Part shown: positions 4,696-9,247 of the stretch, one piece after another
Position numbering within the stretch: position 1 is the stretch's first letter
Layout of the letters: the number at the start of each line of letters is the position of its first letter
DNA from: Candidatus Bathyarchaeota archaeon
Lineage (GTDB): Archaea; Thermoproteota; Bathyarchaeia; TCS64
DNA: 9,247 nt
Assembly (NCBI GenBank): GCA_030691555.1
Contig: JAUYEB010000065.1
Location: 1 to 9,247 of the forward strand
Reading direction: 5' to 3'
Made by a program: the position numbers and the translations under genes
Notes under the pieces: model-generated
The model's input: only the letters and a program-made list of their open reading frames with translations
What the model was told of the DNA's origin: nothing
The model's database searches: none

Positions 4696-6225
4696 CTAGA
4701 TCACCGCGAAGGCCGCGGCCAGCGGGAGGACGAGCAACAGGAGGCAGACTGCGCCGAAGATTCCCCGGGCCGGGATGGGAAGGCGGGGGAGACGCGGCGC
4801 CCCGGGCACGAGCCTCCCCAGCCTCCCGCCGAGGCTGAGCCAGCTGAGCAGGCTCCTCAGCCTCATCCTGAGGAACCTGTCGGTGATGCTCCCGGTCTTC
4901 ATGGTCCTTATCCACGTCCCCTCCTCGCTCTCCAGCAGGCCGCGGAGGGCGGCGTAGCCCTGGTAGGGGGCGAGGAGGTACGTTAGGGCGACGAGGCCGA
5001 AGACCCCCTGGTAGTCGGCTCTGAGGTCGCCCTCCAGCCAGAGCCCGGCGAGGCACATGAGGGGGGCGGCGAGGAGGTTGCTGAGGAGCAGGGCCCAGCC
5101 GAAGGCGGGGCGCCAGAACCACGGGCACGTGTGGTTTGCCTCGGCGAGCAGCCAGCACAGAGTCCCGACTAGGAGCGCGAGTCCCTGCAGGTAGTAGGGG
5201 GCGAGGTAGACGAACTCCAGCTTCTCCGCGAGGGTCAGCTTGGTCGACGTGAGGACGCCGCGGAAGTGCCTGCGGACGGCGTAGGTGTGCCCCTCCGCCC
5301 ACCTCATCCTCTGCTTCGCGAGGGCCCGGATGGTCGTCGGTATCTCGGCGGGCGCCTGGATCAGCGGCGTGTAGGCGACCCTGTACCCCTCCCTGTAGAG
5401 CCTGAGGGTGAGCTCCCAGTCCTCGGTGATGCTCGTCCCCCATTTCAGTTTCCTCAGGACGTCGGCGCGGAGCATGAATACGCTCCCGCTCACCATCTTT
5501 AGCGCCCCGTACCTCTCGGCGGCCACCCTCTCGACCATGTAGCTGCCCGAGAACTCGGCGCGGACGGCCCTCGTGACCCAGTTCTCCGACTTGTTCAGGT
5601 AGTGGAGCTGGTACCCCTGCACCGCCGCGACGGGCTTACCGGCCCCCGTCCGGGGCTGCAATTCAGGGAAGTCCGTCCCGAGGGATCGCCGGTCACTCTC
5701 CCTGAAGTGGTTGATGAGTCGGCTGATCGTTTCGCGTGGGGGTATGAAGTCGGCGTCGAATACGGCTACGAACTCCGCGCGTGGGTCCATGTATCGTAGG
5801 GCCTCCGTGAGGGCGCCCCCCTTGAAGCCGCTGCGGTCCCTGCGGTGGAGGAACTTGACTATCGGTGGCTTGCTCCTCCAGCCGCGCTCCTTTATGATCC
5901 GCACCGTGTCGTCGCGGGAGTCGTCGGCGACCAGTATCTCGATGTTGGGGTAGTCCTGGTTGAGGCACGCCGTGATGATCCTCCGCGCGACGTTCGCCTC
6001 GTTGTAGAACGGCAGGTGGATCGAGACCAGCGGCGCATCTCTCCGGTCCTCCCCCTCACCCGAGGCCTCCCCCTCCTCCCGCTTGCCCCTCCCGAGCGTG
6101 GCCAGGGCGATCAAGATGGACGCGTAGTACTTCGCCGCGTAGGCGAAGAAGAAGAGACCGAACGCGAGGGCCGCGAAGCACGAGATGATACCTATCGTCG
6201 CCCCCAAGACCCCCCAGACCCCCAC
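4696..6225 (-). CDS. processive family-2 glycosyltransferase, cellulose-synthase-like, membrane-bound
   Basis: 509 aa from a GTG; an in-frame stop 24 nt upstream leaves no better start. A membrane helix (about 8-44) and an acidic linker lead to a GT2 (GT-A fold) domain. PLVSIHLPFYNE opens it at 65-76. ADD at 100-102 binds the nucleotide sugar and DAD at 157-159 binds metal and UDP. SGSVFMLR (246-253), TED at 267-269 (the general base) and QRMRW at 305-309 (acceptor/product binding) follow. This D, DxD, TED, Q-x-x-RW set marks processive synthases such as cellulose, hyaluronan and related glycan synthases, and also ceramide glucosyltransferase. At least four further membrane helices follow (about 336-362, 374-396, 406-422, 487-508), with a WIRTMKTG segment (438-445) near the membrane, as in other GT2 synthases. 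It likely makes and exports a polysaccharide or adds sugars to lipid; the sugar is unknown. No PilZ domain is seen. Confidence 0.9.
   Translation of the reverse strand: MGVWGVLGATIGIISCFAALAFGLFFFAYAAKYYASILIALATLGRGKREEGEASGEGEDRRDAPLVSIHLPFYNEANVARRIITACLNQDYPNIEILVADDSRDDTVRIIKERGWRSKPPIVKFLHRRDRSGFKGGALTEALRYMDPRAEFVAVFDADFIPPRETISRLINHFRESDRRSLGTDFPELQPRTGAGKPVAAVQGYQLHYLNKSENWVTRAVRAEFSGSYMVERVAAERYGALKMVSGSVFMLRADVLRKLKWGTSITEDWELTLRLYREGYRVAYTPLIQAPAEIPTTIRALAKQRMRWAEGHTYAVRRHFRGVLTSTKLTLAEKLEFVYLAPYYLQGLALLVGTLCWLLAEANHTCPWFWRPAFGWALLLSNLLAAPLMCLAGLWLEGDLRADYQGVFGLVALTYLLAPYQGYAALRGLLESEEGTWIRTMKTGSITDRFLRMRLRSLLSWLSLGGRLGRLVPGAPRLPRLPIPARGIFGAVCLLLLVLPLAAAFAVI
4699..4705 (-). promoter_or_regulatory. 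ribosome-binding site for the 144-aa gene
   Basis: On the minus strand GGTGATC stands directly before TAG-ATG. It is fully complementary to the archaeal 16S 3' end (GAUCACC), with about 6 nt between the GGTG core and the ATG. It lies within the glycosyltransferase coding end and settles the start at 4695. Confidence 0.65.
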
Positions 6226-6245
6226 GAGCCGCCCGTAGGCAGCGA

Positions 6246-6275
6246 ACTAACGTTTAGTGTTATTAAACATAAAAG
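6246..6275 (-). promoter_or_regulatory. candidate promoter and operator of the glycosyltransferase unit
   Basis: On the minus strand, CTTTTATG (6268-6275) resembles the TTTTATC boxes used elsewhere in the window; initiation about 26 nt downstream would fall near 6245, giving a leader of about 20 nt. Two nested inverted repeats cover the start region: ACTAA-CGT-TTAGT (6246-6258) and GTTTA-N7-TAAAC (6252-6268). Their place between box and start is where archaeal repressors bind, but no regulator is identified. Confidence 0.4.
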
Positions 6276-6380
6276 TATAACTGTTGGGGTGGATGGATCG
6301 GGGCTCCGTTAACCCTTTTACCCCGTTTTGAACCCCTTTCTTAACCGCTCAAGGTGGTGCGCCGCGCCGATCCCTTTTTG

Positions 6381-6386
6381 AAGGAG
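6381..6386 (+). promoter_or_regulatory. ribosome-binding site favouring the upstream GTG start
   Basis: AAGGAG lies 4 nt before GTG 6391 and 7 nt before GTG 6394. It supports these starts over ATG 6442, which has no such site. A T-rich run CCCTTTTTG (6372-6380) just ahead could be a promoter box, in which case initiation near 6400 would favour ATG 6442, so the start stays open. Confidence 0.4.
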
Positions 6387-6390
6387 ATGC

Positions 6391-7371
6391 GTGGTGAATA
6401 GTAGGCGTAGGTCTGAGACCCCCAACGTGGTGTATTTGCTGATGTCTGGCACAGACCTCAAGCTAGAGCAGCTTGAGAACATGGCTTCCGATCTCCGGAG
6501 GAAGAGGGGCGAACTCTTCGAACACGTCAACCGTTGGCGCGACGAGCGCGACAGGATCAACGAGTCTAGCCGCAAGGTGCGGGAGGAGGCTCTCAAACAC
6601 AAGGAGGAGCGGGACAAGATCAACGCCCGCGTCGCCGATGTGAAGAACCGCCTCCAGCCGCTCTACGACCAGCTCGACGAGAAGCGGAAGAAGCTCGCCG
6701 GCATCGAGCAGGAGGTCCAGCAGGGCTACAGGGAGCTCCCCAAGAAGCGGCGCGTGGAGAGGGACCTCAACTCGGTCGAGTGGGAGGTCATGACGACCCC
6801 GACCCGGGAGCTACTCGACAGGGAGAGGGAGCTCGAACTCACCGAGCGCGCGAACACCCTGAGGAAGAGGCTCAGCACATTCAAGAAGCCGCCGAAGCGG
6901 ACGGAGGCCACGATGGAGGCGACCGCCGAGGCGAAGGCGACCGAGATGGGTATCCGCCAGGTCCGCGACGAGATGAACGCCCTACGCGAGGAGAGCCAGA
7001 AGCACCACGAGGCGATGCTCCTCCTCCACAGGAAGGCGGACGATGAGAGGGAAAAGGCGAACCAGGCACACGGCAAGTTCGTCGAGTACCTCGGCGAGGT
7101 GAAGAAGGCCGAGCAGGAGCTCGACGGCATCAGCCTCCAGCTCAGGGGCATAAAGGACGGGCTGCGCTCCGACGACCTCAAGGTCGAGCGGGACAAGATG
7201 GCTAAGGTCAACGCGCGCGTCGAGGAGCTCCGCCAGGAGGCTCAACGCAAGATGGCGGCGGGCGAGAAGCTCAGCTTCGACGACCTCCCGTTCATCTACG
7301 GGGGCAAGGAGGACGATGACGACGAGGAAGAGGCGCCGAAGGCCGGCGCCAAGCAGCCGGGTACCCTCTAA
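6391..7371 (+). CDS. archaeal coiled-coil protein of the COG1340 type
   Basis: 326 aa from GTG 6391, or 309 aa from ATG 6442 (MSGTDLKLEQ), which may be the true N-terminus of the folded protein. Nearly the whole chain, about 22-295, is charged coiled coil rich in Glu, Lys and Arg, with a break near 120-160 (TPTRELLDRE, then TLRKRLSTFKKPPKR). After it comes a short conserved-looking segment, KMAAGEKLSFDDLP, like the 'GEKL' segment at the end of COG1340 proteins, then an acidic stretch DDDDEEE and a Pro/Gly tail. COG1340 proteins are widespread in archaea, have no known function and are sometimes wrongly labelled phosphoserine phosphatase. No ATPase motifs are present, so it is not an SMC or Rad50. 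It has no membrane segment and likely forms a cytosolic rod or scaffold. It is divergent from the glycosyltransferase. Confidence 0.75.
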   Translation: MVNSRRRSETPNVVYLLMSGTDLKLEQLENMASDLRRKRGELFEHVNRWRDERDRINESSRKVREEALKHKEERDKINARVADVKNRLQPLYDQLDEKRKKLAGIEQEVQQGYRELPKKRRVERDLNSVEWEVMTTPTRELLDRERELELTERANTLRKRLSTFKKPPKRTEATMEATAEAKATEMGIRQVRDEMNALREESQKHHEAMLLLHRKADDEREKANQAHGKFVEYLGEVKKAEQELDGISLQLRGIKDGLRSDDLKVERDKMAKVNARVEELRQEAQRKMAAGEKLSFDDLPFIYGGKEDDDDEEEAPKAGAKQPGTL

Positions 7372-7460
7372 ACCCCGATCGACTACCCGCCTCATCTTTC
7401 ACCCATCTAATTCAACCGTCCAGATGATCCCGATGCGAGACCTCGACGCTTGGGCTCAGG

Positions 7461-7467
7461 TTTTATC
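7461..7467 (+). promoter_or_regulatory. promoter box of the thiamine-diphosphate enzyme gene
   Basis: TTTTATC begins 42 nt before the TTG start at 7503; initiation about 27 nt downstream would leave a leader of about 13-15 nt. The identical heptamer precedes the gene starting at 9231. No Shine-Dalgarno site is seen at 7503, in keeping with a short leader. Confidence 0.5.
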
Positions 7468-7502
7468 AACTCCCCGGGCGGATAGTCCTCCGGGTTAATG
7501 TT

Positions 7503-9191
7503 TTGGTCTCGAAGCGCGGTTGGGACGCAATAGTCGAGGGGCTTGGCGCCGAGGGGGTGGGCCACGTCTTCGGCCTCCCCGGCCACCCCGATGCCCTCTA
7601 CGACTCACTCTACGACTCCGACATCGAGCCCGTCCTGGTGAGGCACGAGGCCTCGGGCTCCTTCATGGCGTACGCCTACGGTAAGATGAGGAGGAGCCCC
7701 GGCGTCTGCTTCGCCAGCCCGGGGCCGGGGGTCGCGAACCTCGTCCCGGGTGTGCTCGAGGCGTGGAGCGGGTGCGTCCCCATGCTCGCCCTGGGGGGCT
7801 CGGCTCCGCTCACCCACGAGGGGGAGGGCGCGTTCCAGGAGGCGCCCCAGATGGAGTTCTTCCGGGGCATAACCAAGTGGGGCTTCAGGGTGCCTAGGGC
7901 GGATCGCGCCTCATGGGCCCTGAGCAGGGCGCTCACGCTCGCCGTCAACGGCAAACCCGGCCCCGTCTACCTCGAAGTCCCCTTCGACGTCGGCCAGGAG
8001 AAGACGAAGGAGACGCGACACCACCCATCGATACCCTTCGTCAGGACGAGACCCGACCCCGACGCCGTGAAGAGGGCGGCGGAGCTGCTCCTCGTAGCTG
8101 AGAGGCCGGTCATAGTAGCCGGGGGCGGGGCGCTCTACAGCGGCTGCTCGGCGGAGCTGGTGAAGCTGGCGGAGCTATTCGCGGCGCCCGTGTTGACGAC
8201 GCCGAGCGGCAGGGGAGTCATCCCCGAGGACCACCCCCTGTCCCTGGGCCAGGTCGGCCTATACAGGACGAGGCTGGGGCGGGACGCCTACCAGTCCGCG
8301 GACCTGATCATATCCCTCGGCAGCAGGAACGAGGAGTTCCAGACAGCCGCCTGGAGCTACTACCCGGAGGGCGCCGCCCTGATCCAGGTCGACATAGACC
8401 CCTCGGAGCTGGGGCGTAACCTCCAGCCAGCCGTGCCCGTGGTGGGGGACGCTAAGCTGTTCATCCAGGACATGCTAGCATACGCCCGTGGGCGGGTGAA
8501 GAGGGCTCCCCTGTCCAAGATGCCTCGGGTGAAGGGCATCGTCGAGGCGACGGCCGCCTACATGGCCGAGGTCTACGCCGAGTGCGGCGACTCCTCGAAG
8601 CCCATAAAGACCAAGAGGGTCATCTACGAGGCGTGCAGGGTATTCGGGCCGAAGACGGTGCTGGTGAACGAGAACGGTAGCCAGGACCTCTGGAGCTACT
8701 ACTGGCCCTACTGGGCGGTGGGCGCCCTGGACGGCTGCGTGGCGCCGGGGGAGCAGACCTGCATGGGGCTCGCCGTCGCCGGATGCATAGGGGCGAAGCT
8801 TGCGGCCCCCGAGAGGCCGGTCGTCTGCACGACGGGGGACGGGGCCTTCCAGATGTTCATGAAGGAGATGCCCACCGCGGTCCAGCACAAGGCACCCGTC
8901 ACCTGGGTCGTCCTCAACAACTACAGCCTCGGGTGGATAAAGCTCCACGAGAGGGCGAACAGGGAGAGGTACATCGCCGTCGACTTCGAGGCGCAGCCCG
9001 ACTTCGTCAAGATAGCCCAGGCCTCCGGCTGCTACGGCGTCCAGGTGACCGACCCCGGGGACGTGAAGAAGGCGCTCCGGGGGGCGAAGAAGGAGAACGA
9101 GCGCGGCGTCCCAGCCATGGTCGAGTTCGTCGTCGACCCCTGGGACTTCCCCGAGGGCTTCAAGGAGTTCCAGCCCGACCTCTTCAGGTAG
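7503..9191 (+). CDS. thiamine-diphosphate-dependent enzyme, acetolactate-synthase-like
   Basis: 562 aa from a TTG; the frame holds no closer ATG, and MVSKRGWDAIVEGL is a normal N-terminus for the family. Three domains are visible. The N-terminal pyrimidine-binding domain (1-165) has GLPGHPDALYDSL and RHEASG; Glu49 is the likely proton relay to the cofactor. The central Rossmann-like domain (185-330) has PVIVAGGGA and LIQVDIDP. The C-terminal diphosphate-binding domain (370-545) has GDG at 445-447 and NN at 472-473, the Mg-ThDP motif. FQEAPQ...ITKW (111-126) is like the FQE region of acetolactate synthases. Length and layout fit IlvB-type large subunits, but no IlvN regulatory subunit is seen nearby, so branched-chain biosynthesis is not shown. 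Benzoylformate or oxalyl-CoA decarboxylase-like and other 2-oxoacid or acyl-CoA lyases are alternatives. Family sure, substrate open. Confidence 0.88.
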   Translation: MVSKRGWDAIVEGLGAEGVGHVFGLPGHPDALYDSLYDSDIEPVLVRHEASGSFMAYAYGKMRRSPGVCFASPGPGVANLVPGVLEAWSGCVPMLALGGSAPLTHEGEGAFQEAPQMEFFRGITKWGFRVPRADRASWALSRALTLAVNGKPGPVYLEVPFDVGQEKTKETRHHPSIPFVRTRPDPDAVKRAAELLLVAERPVIVAGGGALYSGCSAELVKLAELFAAPVLTTPSGRGVIPEDHPLSLGQVGLYRTRLGRDAYQSADLIISLGSRNEEFQTAAWSYYPEGAALIQVDIDPSELGRNLQPAVPVVGDAKLFIQDMLAYARGRVKRAPLSKMPRVKGIVEATAAYMAEVYAECGDSSKPIKTKRVIYEACRVFGPKTVLVNENGSQDLWSYYWPYWAVGALDGCVAPGEQTCMGLAVAGCIGAKLAAPERPVVCTTGDGAFQMFMKEMPTAVQHKAPVTWVVLNNYSLGWIKLHERANRERYIAVDFEAQPDFVKIAQASGCYGVQVTDPGDVKKALRGAKKENERGVPAMVEFVVDPWDFPEGFKEFQPDLFR

Positions 9192-9202
9192 CCGCGTCGA
9201 TC

Positions 9203-9209
9203 TTTTATC
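9203..9209 (+). promoter_or_regulatory. promoter box for the gene at 9231
   Basis: TTTTATC begins 28 nt ahead of the ATG at 9231 and is the same heptamer as at 7461-7467. The distance equals the usual archaeal TATA-to-start distance, so the message is probably leaderless, beginning at the ATG itself. Confidence 0.5.
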
Positions 9210-9230
9210 GGGTCTGACTCATCCCTATCC

Positions 9231-9247
9231 ATGCGCGACCTCAGGAC
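9231..9247 (+). CDS. start of a further gene, cut by the window end
   Basis: ATG followed by CGC GAC CTC AGG (M-R-D-L-R) runs off the window. Only five full codons are visible, so no product can be named. The well-placed TTTTATC box 28 nt upstream and the lack of a ribosome-binding site point to a leaderless start. It lies 39 nt after the thiamine-diphosphate enzyme, in the same direction, but with its own promoter. Confidence 0.4.

Noticed and set aside
4499..5443. 314-codon minus-strand frame overlapping the glycosyltransferase in another frame
   Set aside because: It is Arg/Pro/Gly-rich with no motifs, while the overlapping frame carries all GT2 catalytic motifs.
7433..7498. 21-codon frame (MRDLDAWAQ...) ending 4 nt before the thiamine-diphosphate enzyme, a possible leader peptide
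   Set aside because: The promoter box at 7461-7467 lies inside it, so it would not be on the main transcript; it has no run of branched-chain residues as expected for attenuation.
1..9247. CRISPR array, insertion sequence or long direct repeats
   Set aside because: No regularly spaced repeats, transposase motifs or terminal inverted repeats were found by reading through the window.

Overview
The window looks like a piece of an archaeal chromosome. The coding DNA is GC-rich, with many AGG arginine and ATA isoleucine codons. T-rich boxes (TTTTATC) sit about 28-42 nt ahead of start codons. One internal operon gene has a GGTGATC ribosome-binding site, which fits the archaeal 16S 3' end. A homologue of the archaeal COG1340 coiled-coil family is present. 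A TACK-type archaeon (Thermoproteota in the broad sense) fits best, but the exact lineage cannot be fixed from this sequence.

Positions 1-2608 (+) hold three overlapping genes: the C-terminal half of an SMC ATPase, a protein that looks like a divergent kleisin, and a protein with two winged-helix domains of the KITE type. The SMC head carries the C-loop SGGERS, an FR-[AV]-VDE Walker B box, a MDP-K-N D-loop and an ITP motif, which are marks of the eukaryotic Smc5/Smc6 clade rather than Smc1-4, bacterial Smc or Rad50. The winged-helix protein resembles the tandem winged-helix part of Nse1/Nse3(MAGE). The set therefore reads as a minimal archaeal Smc5/6-like complex (SMC, Nse4-like, Nse1/3-like). 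This is the most interesting content of the window.

Positions 2610-3107 (-) hold a Cys-rich protein of the L-2-amino-thiazoline-4-carboxylate hydrolase-like family, convergent with the SMC operon and 1 nt from it. A clearly AT-richer stretch follows (about 3115-3912). It holds an unrecognised 85-aa gene, a possible 35-aa Cys/His micro-ORF and several inverted repeats.

Positions 3915-6225 (-) hold an 80-aa membrane remnant resembling the C-terminus of M50/site-2 proteases. Upstream of it is a two-gene unit: a processive family-2 glycosyltransferase (cellulose-synthase-like) followed directly by a small unknown protein. Divergent from these are a COG1340-type coiled-coil protein (6391-7371, +) and an acetolactate-synthase-like thiamine-diphosphate enzyme (7503-9191, +). 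The first codons of another gene begin at 9231. No rRNA, tRNA, CRISPR array or insertion sequence was recognised.
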